NCBI GenBank assembly: GCA_947044365.1
Contig: OX345643.1
Coordinates: forward strand, 3,552,001-3,616,000
DNA: 64,000 bases
Source: Petrosia ficiformis
Lineage: Eukaryota > Porifera > Demospongiae > Haplosclerida > Petrosiidae
Reading direction: 5' to 3'
This document shows positions 1 to 13,571 of this stretch, in pieces. Made by a program: the position numbers and the translations under genes. Positions within the stretch are counted from its first letter, which is position 1; each line of letters begins with the position of its first letter. The notes beneath the pieces were generated by a model. That model was not told where the DNA came from. It worked only from the letters and a program-made list of their open reading frames with translations, and did no database searches.

Positions 1-3000
1 TGAGTCCCCAGCAGTTTCTATGAGTCTGATGAGTCCCCAATAATCTCCCTGAGTCTCATGAGCTTCCATTACTCTCCTTGGGTCTCATGAGTCCTTATGA
101 GACTATGAGTCTCAAGTGTTATGAGTCCACAGTAGTCTTTCTGGATCTCATGAGACCCTAGCATTCTCTATGAGTCTCATGAGTCTCCTTTAGTCTGCCA
201 AAGTCTCATGAGTCCCCATTAGTCCCTTTTAGTCTTTATCAGTATCAAGATTCTCACGAGTCCCATGAAGTCTCCCTGAGTCTCATGAGTATCTTTTAGT
301 CTCGCTGAGACTGATGAGACCCCAGTAGTCTGTTTGAGACTCATGATTCCCCAGGAGTCTCTATGAATCTCATGAGTCTCCAGTAGTCTCTTTGAGTCTC
401 ATGAGTCCCCAGCAAACACTTTGAGTCTCATGAGTCCCCAGAATTCTCCCTCAGTCTCATGAGACCCTATGAGTCTCTATGAGTTTCACAAGACTCATGA
501 ATCCACAGTAGTCTTTCTAAGTCTCATGAGTCTCTCTGAGTCTATGGAATCCCCTTTAGTCTTTATTTTTATGAAGAATCTTATGAGTCCCCAGCAGTCT
601 CTATGAGTCTCATGAGTTTCATGAGTCCCCAGAAGTCTCCCTGAGTCTCATGAGTCTCCTATAGTATCCTGGAGTCTCATGAGTGCCTATGAGTCTTTAT
701 TAGTATCATGAGTTTCATGAGTACCAAGCAGTCACCCTGAGTCTCTTGAGTCTCGCTGAGTCTCATGAGTCCCGAGAAGCCTCCCTCAGCCTCATGAGTC
801 TCCATTAGTCTACCTGAGTCTCATGAGTCCACAGTAGACTCTCTTAGTCTCATGAGTACGCAGCAGTCACTATGAGATTCATGAGTCCCCAGTAGTCTCC
901 CTGAGTCTCAATAGTCTCCATTAGTCTCCCTGAGTCTCATGAGTCCCTTTTAGTCTTTATTAGTATCATGAGTCCCAAGAAGTCTCCCTGAGTCTCATGA
1001 GTATCCATTAGTCTCGCTGAGACTCATGAGTCTCCAGTAGTCTCTTCGAGTCTCATGAGTCCCCAGCAGTCACTTTGAGTCTCATGAGTCCCAAGTAGTC
1101 TCTCTGAGACTCTTGAGTCTCCATTACTCTCCCTGAGTCTCAAGAGTCCCCATGAGTCTCTATGATTCTCGTGAGTCTCATGAGTTCACAGTAGTCTTTC
1201 TGAGTCTCATGAGTTCCCAGAAGTCTCCCTCAGTCTCATGAGTCTCCATTACTCTCCCTGAGTCTCATGAGTCCCCATGAGTCTCTATGATTCTGGTGAG
1301 TCTCATGAGTCCACCGTAGTCTTTCTGAGTCTCATGATTCCCAGAAGTCTCCCTCAGCCTCATGAGTCTCCATTAGTCTACCTGAGTCTCATGAGTCCAC
1401 ACTAGACTCTTTGAGTCTCATCAGTCCCCAGTAGTCTCCCTGAGTGTCATGACTCTCCACTAGTTTCCCTGAGACTCATGAGTCCCCAGGAATCTCATTG
1501 ATACTCATGAGTCCCCAATAGACTCCATGAGACTAATGAGTCTCCAATACTCTCCTTGAGCCCCATCAGTCCCCATGAGTCTATGATTCTCAAGTCTCAT
1601 GTGTATGCACTAGTCTTTCGTGTCCCAAGTAGACTCCCTGAGTCACATGAGTCCCCTTGAGTCTCCATGATTCTCATTAGTCTCATGAGTTTAAAGTAGT
1701 CTCTATGAGGTTCATGAGTCCTCAGTAGTCTCTATGAGTCTCATGAGTCCCCAGTAGTCTCCCGGAGTTTCTTGAGTCCTCATGATTCTCTATTAATCTC
1801 ATGAGTCTCATGAGTCCACCGTAGTCTTTCTGGATCTCATGAGACCCTAGCATTTTCTATGAGTCTCATGAGTCTCCTTTAGTCTCCAAAAGTCTCATGA
1901 GTCCCCCTGAGTCTCATGAGACTCCATTAGTCTACCTGACTCTCAGGGGTTCACAGTAGTCTTTCTGAGTCTAATGAGTCTCTATGAGTCTCATAAGTCC
2001 CCTTTAGTTATTATTTGTACCAAGAATCTCATAAGTAGACACACTGAGACTCATGATTCTCCATGAGACTCGATGAGTCTCACGAGTTCCCAGTAGTCTC
2101 CTCAATCTCAAGTCTCCATTAGTCTAACTGAGTCACATGAGTCACCATAAGTCTCCTTCAGTCTCATGAGACTCCATTAGTCTACCTGACTCTCAGGAGT
2201 TCACAGTAGTCTTTCTGAGTCTAGTGAGTCTCTATGAGTCTCATAAGTCCCCTTTATTCTTTATTAGTACCAAGAATCTCATAAGTAGATTCCCTGAGAC
2301 TCATGATTCTCCATGAGACTTGCTGTGTCTCACGAGTTCCCAGTAGTCTCCTCAATCTCAAGAGTCTCCATTAGTCTACCTGAGTCACATGTATCACCAT
2401 AAGTCTCCTTCAGTCTCATGAGTCTCCATTAGTCTCGCTGAGTCTCATGAGTCCCGAGAAGTCTCCCTCAGCCTCATTAGTCTTTTTTAGTCTACCTGAG
2501 TCTCATGAGTCCACAGTAGACTCTCTTAGTCTCATGAGTACGCAGCAGTCTCTATGTGCTTCATGAGTCCCCAGTAGTCTCCCTGAGTCTCAATTGTCTC
2601 AATTAGTCTTCCTGAGTCTCATGAGTCCCTTTTAGTCTTTATTAGTATCAAGATTCTCATGAGTCCCAAGAAGTCTTCCTGAGTGTCATGAGTATCCATT
2701 AGTCTCGCTGAGACTCATGAGTCCTCAGTAGTCTCTTTGAGACTCATGAGTCCCCAGCAGACACTTTGAGTCTCATGAGTCCCAAGTAGTCTCACTGAGA
2801 CTCTTGAGTCTCCATTACTCTCCCTGAGTCTCATGAGTCCCATGAGTCTCTATGATAATCGTGAGTCTCATGAGTCCACAGTAGTCTTTCTGAGTCTCAT
2901 GAGTTCCCAGAAGTCTCCCTCAGTCTCATGAGTCCCTATGAGTCTCTATGAGTGTCACAAGTCTCATGACTCCACAGTAGTCTGTCTAAGTGTCATGAGT

Positions 3001-6000
3001 CTCTCTGAGTCTCAGGAATCCCTTTTAATCTTTATTAGTATCAAGATTCTCATGAGTCCCAAGAAGTCTCCCTGAGTCTCATGAGTATCCATTAGTCTCG
3101 CTGAGACTGATAAGTCCCCAGTAGTCTCTTTGAGACTCATGAGTCCCCAAGAGTCTCTCTGAATCTCATGAGTCTCCAGTAGTCTCTTGAGTCCCCAGCA
3201 GACTCTTTGAGTCTCATGAGTCCCCAGAAGTCTCCCTCAGTCTCATGAGACCCTATGAGTCTCTATGAGTCTCACAAGTCTCATGAATCCACAGTAGTTT
3301 TTCTAAGTCTCATGAGTCTCTCTGAGTCTCAGGAATCCCCTTTAGTCTTTATTATTATGATGAATCTTATGAGTCCCAAGTAGTCTCTCTGAGTCTCATG
3401 AGTCTCCATTAGTCTCGCTGAGTCTCATGAGACCCCAGTATTCTTCTTAAGTCTCATGAGTCTCCATTACTCTCCCTGAGTCTCATGAGTGCCTATGAGT
3501 CTTCATTAGTATCATGAGTTTCATGAGTACCAAGCAGTCTCCCTGAGTGTCATGACTCTCCACTAGTCTCCTTGAGTGTCATGAGTCCCCATGAGTCTCA
3601 TTGATACTCATGAGTCCCCAATAGACTCCATGAGACTCATGAGTCTCCAATACTCTCCTTGAGCCTCATGAGTCCCCATGAGTCTATGATTCTCAAGTCT
3701 CATGTGTCCGCACTAGTCTTTCTGAGTCCCAAGTAGACTCCCTGAGTCACATGAATCCCCTTGAGTCTCCATGATTCTCATTAGTCTCATGAGTCTACAG
3801 TAGTCTCTACGAGGTTCCTGAGTCCCTAGTAGTCTCTATGAGTCTCATGAGTCCCCAGTAGTCTCCCTGAGTCTCATGAGTCCTCATGGTTCTCTTTTAA
3901 TCTCATGAGTCTCATGAGTCCACAGTAATCTTTCTGGATCTCATGAGACCCTAGCATTCTCTATGAGTCTCATGAGTCTCCTTTAGTCTTTATTAGTATC
4001 AAGAGTCTCATGAGTCTCATGAGTCCCAAGTAGACTCGCAGAGTCTCATGATTTACCATGAGACTCGCTGAGTCTCAGGAGTCAGCAGCAGTATCTTTGA
4101 TTGTCAAGAGACTCATCAGACTACAGAAGTCTCCCTGAGTCTCATGAGTTTCCATTAGTCTACCAGAGTCTCATGAGTCCCAAGCAGTTTCTATGAGTCC
4201 CCAGAAGTCTCCCGGATCCTCATGGCTCTCCATTAATTTTTCCGAGTCTGATGACTCCCCAGCAGATTCTATGTGTCTGATGAGTCCCCAATAGTCTCCC
4301 TGAGTCTCATGAGTTTCCATTACTCTCCTGGAGTCTCATGAGTCCTCATGAGTCCATGATTCTCAAGTGTTATGAGTCCACAGTAGTTTTTCTGAGTCTC
4401 ATGAGTCCCCCAGCAGTCTCCCTGAGTTTCATGATTTCCTATGAGTCTCTCAGTCTCATGAGTCTCAGGATTCCACAGTAGTCTTTCTGAGTCTCATGCT
4501 TCTCTCTGAGTCTCATGAGTACCCTTCAGTCTTTATTAGTATGAAGAGTCTCATGAGACTGAAGTAGTCTCCTTGGGTCTAATGATTCACCATGAGACTC
4601 GCTGAGTCTCATGCGTCACCAGAAGTTTCTTTGAGTCTCATGAGTCCCCAGAAGTCTCTATCATTCTCATGATTACCCAGTAGTCTACCTGAGTCTCATG
4701 AATCCCCATGAGACTCTATGATTCTCATGAGTCTCATGAGTCCACAGTAGTCTTTCTGAGTCTCATGAGTTTCCAGCAGTCTCCCTGAGTCTCATGAGTC
4801 CCTCTGAGTCTCACGAGTCTCATGAGTCACTCTGAGTTTCATGAGTCTCTCTGAGTCTCATGAGTCCCATTTAGTCTTTATTAGTACCTAGAATCTCACA
4901 AGTAGACTCCCTGAGACTCATGAGTTTCCATTATTCTCGCTGAGTCTCACGAGTTTGCAGTAGTCTCCCTGAGTCTCATGAGACTCCATTAATCTCGCTG
5001 AGTCTCGTGAGACCCCAGTAGTCTTCTTAAGTCTCATGAGTCTCCATTACTCTCCCTGAGTCTCATGAGTGCCTATGAGTTTTTATTAGTATCATGAGTT
5101 TCACGAGTACCAAGCAGTCTCCCTGAGTCTCATGAGTCTCCATTAGTCTTCCTGAGTCTCATGAGTCCACAGTAGACTCTTTGAGTCTCATCAGTCCCCA
5201 GTAGTCTCCCTGAGTGTCATGACTCTCCACTAGTCTCCCTGAGACTCATGAGTCCCCATGAGTCTCATTGATACTCATGAGTCCCCAATAGACTCCATGA
5301 GACTAATGAGTCTCCAATACTCTCCTTGAGCCTCATGAGTCTCCATGAGTATATAATTGTCAAGTCTCATGTGTCCGCACTAGTCTTTTGGAGTCTCCCT
5401 GAGTCACATGAGTCTCCTTGAGTCTCCATGATTCTCATTAGTCTCAATAGTCTACAGTAGTCTCTATGAGGTTCATGAGTCCCCAGTAGTCTCTATGAGT
5501 CTAATGAGTCCCCAGTAGTCTCCCGGAGTCTCATGAGTCCTCATGATTCTCTATTAATCTCATGAGTCTCATGAGTCCACCGTAGTATTTCTGGATCTCA
5601 GGAGACCCTAGCATTCTCTTTGAGTCTCCTTTAGTCTCCCAAAGTCTCATGAGTCCCCGAGTCTCATGAGTTTCCATTAGTCTACCTGACTCTCAGGAGT
5701 CCACAGTAGTCTTTCTGAGTCTCATGAGTCTCTCTGAGTCTCATGAGTACCCTTTAGTCTTTATTAGTATCAAGAGTCTCATAATTCCCAAGTAGTCTCC
5801 CTGAGTCTCATGATTCTCCATGAAACTCTCTGAGTCTCCAGAAGTCTCTTTGAGTCTCATGAGTCCCCAGAAGTCTATATCATTCTCATGATTACCCAGT
5901 AGTCTACCTGAGTCTTATGAATCCCCATCAGTCTATGATTCTCATGAGTCTCAAGAGTCCACAGTAGTCTTTCTGAGTGTCATGAGTACACAGTAGTCTT

Positions 6001-7034
6001 TCTGAGTCTCATGAGTCCCCAGCAGTCTCCCTGAGTCTCATGAGTCCCTATGAGTCTCACGAGTCTCATGAGTCTCTCCGAGTCTCATGAGTCCCCTTTA
6101 GTCTTTATTAGTATCCAGAGACTCATGAGTCCCAAGTAGTCTCCCTGAGTCTCATGAGTCTCCATTAGTCTAGCTGAGTCTCATGGAGTCCCCAGTAGTC
6201 TCCCTTAGGCTCATGAGTCTCCATTAGTCTACCTGTGTCTCATGAGTCTCCAGTAGGCTATTTGAGTCTCATGAGACCCCAGCAGTTTCTATGAGTCTCA
6301 TGAGTCCGCAGTAGTCTCCCTGAGTGACATGACTCTCCACTAGTCTCCCTGAGACTCATGAGTCTCCAATAGTCTCCTTGAGCATCATGAGTCCCCATGA
6401 GTCTATGTTTCTCAAACCTAATGTGTCCACAGTAGTCTTTCGGAGTTGCATGAGTCCCCAGCAGTCTCTATGTCGCTATTGATTCCCCAGTAGTCTCCCT
6501 GAGGGTCATGAGTCTTCATTAGTCTCATTGAGTCTCATGAGTCACCATGAGTCTATGATTCTCAAACCTAATGTGTCCGCAGTAGTCTTTCGGAGTCGCA
6601 TGAGTCCCCAGCAGTCTCTATGTCGCTATTGATTCCCCAATAGTCTCCCTGAGTCTCATGAGTCTCCATTAGTCTCATTGAGTCTCATGAGTCACCATGA
6701 GTCTATGATTCTCAAGTCTCATGAGTCGACAGTATTTTTTGTACGTCTCATGAGTCTGGCGGAGTCTAATGAGTCCCTTTTAGTCTTTATTAGTATCAAG
6801 AGTCTGATGAGTCCCAAGTAGTCTCCCTGATTCTCATGAGTCTCCATTAGCCTCGCTGAGTCTCTTGAGTCCCCAGAAGTTTCCCTGAGTCTCATGAGTT
6901 TCCATTAGTCTACCAAAGTCTCATGAGTCTCCAGTAGTCTATTTGAGTCTCATGAGTCCCCAGAGGTCTATATGAGTCTCATGTTTCCCCAGAAGTCTCC
7001 CGGATTCTCAAGACTCTCCCTTACTCTCCCTGAG
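1..7034. repeat. 29-bp tandem satellite (GAGTCTCATGAGTCC type)
   Basis: The whole stretch is diverged head-to-tail copies of a unit of about 29 bp. Each unit contains the 8-bp palindrome CTCATGAG, then a variable CCCCAGTAG or TCCATTAG segment, then TCTCCCT. The period is read directly at 990-1060, where successive CTCATGAG words are 29 bp apart. Copies alternate between the CCAGTAG and CCATTAG subtypes, and longer blocks recur: the stretch near 2160-2300 closely repeats one near 1905-2040. The array starts before the window and changes abruptly to the 7-bp satellite near 7034. No gene is visible in it. Confidence 0.95.
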
Positions 7035-10000
7035 CGTATACTCTCTAGAATGTATCGTCTAGGGTATAGGGAATACTCTCTAAGGTTTAGAGTCTAGTGT
7101 CTAGGGTCTAGTGTCTAGGGTCTAAAATCTAGGGTCGAGGGTATAGGGTCTAGTATCTAGTTTCTAGGATCTAGGGTCTAGGGACAAGTGTCTACATTTT
7201 AGGGTCTAGGCCTAGTGTCTACCGTCTGGAGTCAATGGTCTGGTGTATGGTATACTCTCTAGGGTCTAGGGACTAGGGTGTAGAGTCTACATTCTAGGGT
7301 CTAGAGTTTAGAGTCTAGGGTATATTGTCTAGGATCTAGGGTGTAGTGTATACTCTCTAATGTCTAGGGTCTAGGGTGTAGTCAATACTCTCTAGGTGTA
7401 GGGTCTACGGTGTAGAGTATACTCTGTAGGGTTTAGGGTCTAGCGTCTAGCGTCCAGGGTGTAGGGTCCTGTGTCTAGGGTGTAATGTACACTCTCTAGG
7501 GTCTACGATCTACGTTCTATGGTCCAGAGTCGAGACCCTAGACTCCAGATAGTAGAACCCAGAACCTAGACCCTAGAGAGTATACCCTACGCCCTAGACC
7601 CAGGTCCCTAGAGCTTGGACCCTAGAGAGTATACCCTAGACACTAAACCCTAGACCCTAGAACCTAGACCATAGACCCTAGAGTCTAGACACTAAAGAGT
7701 ATACCCTAGACTCTAAATCAAAGACCCTATACCCTAGAGATTATACCCTAGAACATGGAACCTAGACCATAGACCCTATATCCTAGAAAGCATACCATAC
7801 AACATAGACCAAAGAGACGCTAGACCATAAACTCCAGACCCTAGACCCTAGAACCTAGAGAGTATACCCTAGACCCTAGGCTCTAGACCCTAGACCTTAG
7901 ACACTAGACAATAGACCATAGAGCTTAAACTCTACACCCTAGATACTAGATACTAGAATCTCAACCCTAGACCCTAGACACTAGACCCATGACCCTGGAA
8001 CATAGATGCTAGGGAGTATACCCTACAATCTAGACCCTAGAAACTAGACACTAAACACTAGACCCTAGACCCAAGAGAGTATACTATACACCCTAGACCG
8101 TAGGCCCTAGACCCTAGAGAGTATAACCTCGACCGCAGGCCCTAGACTTTAGACCCTAGACTATAAACCCTAGACTCCAGATAGTAGACCCTATGCACTT
8201 GACCCTTGACACTAGAAAGTAGACCCTAGTCCCAGACACTAAACCTTAAACCCTAAACCCTAGAAAGTATACCATACACACTAGACCCTAGACCCTAGAC
8301 AATAAATTCGATACATTAATCTCTAGACCCTAGACTCTAGACCCTAGACTCTAGAACATAGACCCTAGACCCTAGAAAGTATACCCTACTATTAGACCTT
8401 ATACTCCAGATAGTAGACCCAAGTCCCTAGTTCCTATAACCTAGAGAGTATACTCTAGACCCTAGTCCCTAGACCCTAGACCCTAGACCTTAGACCCTAG
8501 CGAGTATACCCTATACCCTAGGTTCTAGGGTAAATTGTCTATTCTCTAGACAGTAGACAATTTACCCTAGAACCTTGACTCCAGATAGTAGACCCTAGTC
8601 CCTAGACCCTAGATACTAGACCCTACACCCTACACCCTAAAGCCTAGACCTCAGACACTAGATGCTAGACCCTAAATACAAGACCCTAGACTCCAGATAG
8701 TAGAACATAGAAACTAGACCTAGAGAGTATATCCTAAGCCCTAGACCCAGGACCCTAGACCCTTGAAGCAAGAGAGTATACCTTAGACCCTACACCCTAG
8801 ACCCTACTCTTAGGCCCTATATCCTAGATCCTAGAGAGTATAACCTAGTCCCAAGACCAAAGAGAGTATATCCTAGACCGTAGGCCCAAGAGTTTAAACA
8901 ATAGACCATAGACCCTAGACCCTAGATAGTATACCACACACTCTAGATCCTTGACCCTAGAGAGTAAACCCTATAACCTAGACACTAGAAGCTAAACACT
9001 AGACCCTTGACTCCAGATAGTAGAACCTAGTCCCTAGACCCTAGAGAGTATACCCTAGACAATAGATGCTAGCCCTATACCCTAGTTCCTCGACACTACA
9101 ACGTATACCCTAAGCCTTAGACCCAGGACACTAGACCCTGAACGCTAGAGAGTATACATTAGGCCCTAAACCATAGACTGTAGAGATTATACCCTAGTCC
9201 CTAGACCGTCGAGAATATACCGTACACACTATGCCCTAGACCCTAGACACTAGACCATACACACTGGACTCCAGATAGTAGACCCTAGGCCCTAGACCTA
9301 GAGAGTAGACCCTAGTTCCTAGACCCTAGACACTAGATCCTAGATACTAGACCATAGACCCTAGAACATAGACCCTAGATTTTAGCGAGTATACCCTATA
9401 CACTAGACAGTAGAAACTTTACCCTAGCCCCTAGACTCCAGATATTAGAACCTAGAAATTAAACATCAGAGAGTATACCGTATGCCCAAGGCACATGACC
9501 CTAGACCCTGGACCCTAGAGAGTATACCATATACTGTAAACCCTAGAGAGTATACCATAGACCGTAGGCCCTAGACCTTAGAATCTAGACGATAGAACCT
9601 AGACTCCAGATAGTAGATATTAGGCCCTAGACCCTGGACACTAGAAGGTAGACCCTAGTCCCTAGACCCTAAAACCAAGAACCTACACCCAAAACCCTAA
9701 ACACGAAACCCTAAAACCTAAACAATAAACACTAAAGCTTAGACCCTAGACCCTGAAACCCAATCCCTAAACCCTAAACCATAAACCATAAACCCTATAC
9801 CCTAAACCGTAGACCCTAGACCCGGGACCCTGGAGTGTATACCCTACACCAGAGACACTATATCCTTTATCCTAGACCCTAGACCCTAGGCCAAAGACCC
9901 TAGATTCTAGACACTAGAGAGTATAACCTAGAACCTGGACACTAGACCAAATACACTAGACCCTAGAGATATTACCCTAGATCATAAACCCTAGACCCTA

Positions 10001-10888
10001 GCAAGTATACCGTACATCCTATACACTAGACCATACACAATATACACTAGACTCTAAACTATAGACCCTAGACTCTAGACAATTGACCCTAGACATTAGA
10101 CCCTTGACCCTAGAGCGTATACCCTACACCCTAGACACTAGACCCTAGACCCTAAACACTAGACCCTAGAATCCAGATAGTAGAACATAGAACCTAGACC
10201 CTAGAGAGTATACCCTACACCCGAGACACAGGACCCTAGACCCTGGACGCTAGAGAGTACACACTAGAACCTAAATCATAGACCCTAGAACCTACACTTT
10301 AGACCGTAGATCCTAAACCCTAAACCTTATGCCTCATCCCTAAACCTTAAACCCTAAACCCTAAACCATAGACTCTAGATCCTGGACCCTACAGAATACA
10401 CCCAAGACTCTAGACCCTCAGTAGTAGACCCTATATCGAAAACCCTAGAGAGTATATACTTGAATCTAGACCCTAGAACAAGGACCATAGAGTGTAAACC
10501 CTACACATAAGACCCTATATTTTAGACTCTAGACCCTTGACTCCAGATAGTAGACCCAAGGCCATAGATCCTATACCCTAGACCCTAGGCCAAAGACACT
10601 AGACACTAGACACTAGAGAGTATACACTAGATCCTAGACCAAACACACTAGACCCTAGAGTTTGTACCTAGAACATCAAGCCTAGACCCTAGAAAGTATA
10701 CCATTCACCCTAGACCCTAGATAATAAACAATATACAATAGACCTTAAACCCTAAACCCTATACCCTATACTCTAGATATTAGACCCTAGACCCTAGACA
10801 CAAGACACTAGAACCTAGACCCTAGACCCTAGACACTAGACCATAGACCCTGGACGTAGAAAATATAACCTAGACCATAGACCCTAAT

Positions 10889-10916
10889 CCCTAAACCCTA
10901 AACCCTAAACCCTAAA
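10889..10916 (-). repeat. Perfect plant-type telomere repeat (CCCTAAA)4
   Basis: Four perfect CCCTAAA heptamers sit in a longer degenerate CCCTAAA patch (about 10880-10930), inside the CCCTAGA satellite. This is the C-rich strand of TTTAGGG. Confidence 0.95.
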
Positions 10917-11466
10917 CCTTAAACCCTACACCCTAGACACAAGAGAGTATATCCTACACCCTAGATACTAGACCAAGACCCAGACACTAGACCCTAGACC
11001 CTAGACTCCTAGACCCTAGACACTAGACTCTAAACCCTAGACCCTAGACCTAGACCATAGACCCTAGACACTAGAGCCTAGGGTCTAGTGTATATTGTCC
11101 AGGGTCTAGAATCTATGGTCTAGTGTCCAGGGTCTAGGGTCTAGGGTCCTGGTTTTAGGGTCTAGGGTTTAGGGTTTAAGGTTTAGGATTTTGTATTTAG
11201 TGTCTAGGGTCTAGGGTCTGGGTCTAGGGTCTACTTCCTACGGTCAAGGGTCTAAGTTCTAGTGTCTACTATCTGGAGTCTAGGGTCTATGGTCTAGAGT
11301 CTGATGTCTAGGGCTTACTGTCTAGAATATACTCTCTTGGCTCTAGGTTCTAGGTTCTACTATCTGGAGTCTAGGGTTTAGTGTTTAGGGTTTAGTTCTA
11401 GGGTCTAGAGTATAGGGTTTAGGTTTTACGGTTTAGGTTATAGGGTTTAGGTATTAGGGTTTAGGA

Positions 11467-11494
11467 TTTAGGGTTTAGGGTTTAGGGTTTAGGG
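11467..11494 (+). repeat. Perfect (TTTAGGG)4 run, G-quadruplex capable
   Basis: Four perfect TTTAGGG heptamers lie inside a TTTAGGG-rich patch (about 11395-11540), in one of the inverted blocks of the 7-bp satellite. Four GGG tracts with 4-nt loops fit the G-quadruplex pattern. It is internal to the window, not a chromosome end. Confidence 0.95.
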
Positions 11495-13571
11495 TTTAGT
11501 GTTTAGGGTTTAGTGTTTAGTGTTTATTGTTTAGGGTTTAAGGTCTAGGTCCAAGGGTTTACTATCTGGAGTCAAAGTTCTAGGTTCTACAGTCTTGGGT
11601 CTAGCGTCTAGGGTCTAGTGTATACTCTCTAGGGTCTAGGGACTAGGGTCTAGTATCTGGAGTCTAGGGTCTAGTTTTTAAGGTCTTGTGTTTAGAGTGT
11701 AGTGTATACTCTCTAGGGTCTAGGGTCTAGGGTGTATAGTATACTCTCTTGGGTCTAGGGTCTAAGTTCAGGTGTCTAGTGTCTAGGGTCTAGGTTTTGG
11801 AGTCTAGTGTCTAAGTTCTAGAGTCTAGGGTCTAGAGATTAGGGTCTAGGGTATATTCTCTAGGGTCTAGGGTCTAGGGTGTATGGTATACTTTCTAGGG
11901 TCTATGGTCTAAGGTTTATAATCTAGGGTATAATCTCTAGAGTATAGGTTCTTTCGTCTAGTGTCTAGGGTATACTCTCTAGTGTCTAGAGTTTAGGGTC
12001 TATGGTATATGTTCTACGGTCTAAGGTTTATGGTCTAGGGTATACTCTATAGGTGTAGGTTATAGGTTGTACTATCTGGAGTCTAGGGTCTAGACAATGT
12101 ACTCTAGAACCTAGATCCTAGACCTTAGAGTTTATACACTCTGCCCTAGACCCAGGACCCTAGACCCTGGACAATAAATGCTAGACCGTTAACCCTAGAC
12201 AGTATATCCTACACCCTAGACCCTGCACCCAAGAGAGTATACACTAGACGCTAGGCCCTATAACTTAGACCCTAGAAACTCGACCCTACACCCTAGACAC
12301 TACACCCAAGACACTAGACCATAGACCCTCTACCCTAGACCCAAGACTTTAGATTATAGACACTAGACCCAGGACCCTAGTAACTAGACCGTAGAGAGTA
12401 TACTCTAGTCCCTAGACCCTAGAGAGTGTACCCTACACCGTAGGCCCTAGACATTAGACACTAGACCATGGAACCTAGACTCCAGATAGTAGACTCTAGG
12501 ACCTAGAGTCTGAACCCTGGAAAGTAGACCCTAATCCCTAGACCTTAGAACCTAGACCTAGACCATAAAACCTAAACCCTAAACCCTAGACCCTAGACAC
12601 TGGACCCTAGAGCCAAGAACCTAGAACCTAGAGAGTACACACTACACCATAGACCCAGGACCCTAGACACTAGACCTTAGACCATAGACCCTAAGCCAAA
12701 AACCCTATACTCTAGACCCTAGAAACTAGACCCTAGACCCTAGACTACTGATAGTAGACCTTAGGCCCTAAAGAGAAGACCATACGCACTAGAACCTAGA
12801 TTGTAGACCCTTGACACTACAGAGTATACCCTAAAGAATACACTATAGAACCTAGACTCTAAAGAGTAGATCTTATACCCAAGACCCTAGTGAGTATACA
12901 CTACACTCTAGACCCTAGAACCTAGACCCTAGAGTGTATAACCTACACCCAAGACCCTAGACCCTGGATCATAGACCCTAGAGAGTAGACCCTAGAATCT
13001 GTAACCTATACCCTAGACACTAGGCCATAGATCCTAGACTCTAGACACTAGATAGTATACCCTAGAACCTATACCAATGACACAAGACCCTAGAAATTAC
13101 AACCTAGAACATAGACCCAAGACCATAGACCCTAGAATGTATACCATAATTCCTATACGCTAGACCCTAGACAATAGAACCTAGACCCTAAACTCTATAC
13201 CCTAGACTCTAGACACTACACCCTAGAACTTAGGCCCTAGACCCTAGAGAGTGTAACATAAACCCGAGACCCTAGACCCTAGAGAGTATACCCTAGACAC
13301 TATACCAAAGACCCTAGACCCTAGAGATTATACCCTAGAACATAGACCCTAGACCATAGACCCTAGACTGTATATCATAATTCCTACACACTAAACCCTA
13401 GATAATAGACACTAGACCTTAAACTGTAGACTCTAGACTCTAGATCCTAGACCCTAGGGAGTATCACATACACCCTAGACCCTAGACCCTAGAGATTATA
13501 CCCTACACACTAGACACAAGACACTAAACAGTAGACCATAGACTCCAGATAGTAAACCCTAGTCCCTAGAT

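Larger units (their letters stand above)
7035..13571. repeat. 7-bp satellite CCCTAGA/TCTAGGG with strand switches
   Basis: The array is degenerate CCCTAGA heptamers mixed with a GAGTATA heptamer and a recurring ACTCCAGATAGTAGACC segment (for example near 7550, 8168, 8580, 9250 and 12480). Orientation changes three times. TCTAGGG reads on the plus strand at about 7035-7530, CCCTAGA at about 7531-11075, TCTAGGG again at about 11076-12090 and CCCTAGA again to 13571. Patches become CCCTAAA/TTTAGGG, one base from the main heptamer, with perfect four-copy runs at 10889-10916 and 11467-11494. No gene is visible. Confidence 0.93.

Noticed and set aside
1..7034. CRISPR-like regular repeats of 29 bp
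   Set aside because: There is no repeat-spacer alternation; the whole unit repeats and diverges evenly. The context is eukaryotic satellite DNA.
11395..11540. A true chromosome end made of TTTAGGG
   Set aside because: It is flanked on both sides by satellite in both orientations and by more than 50 kb of further sequence, so it is interstitial.
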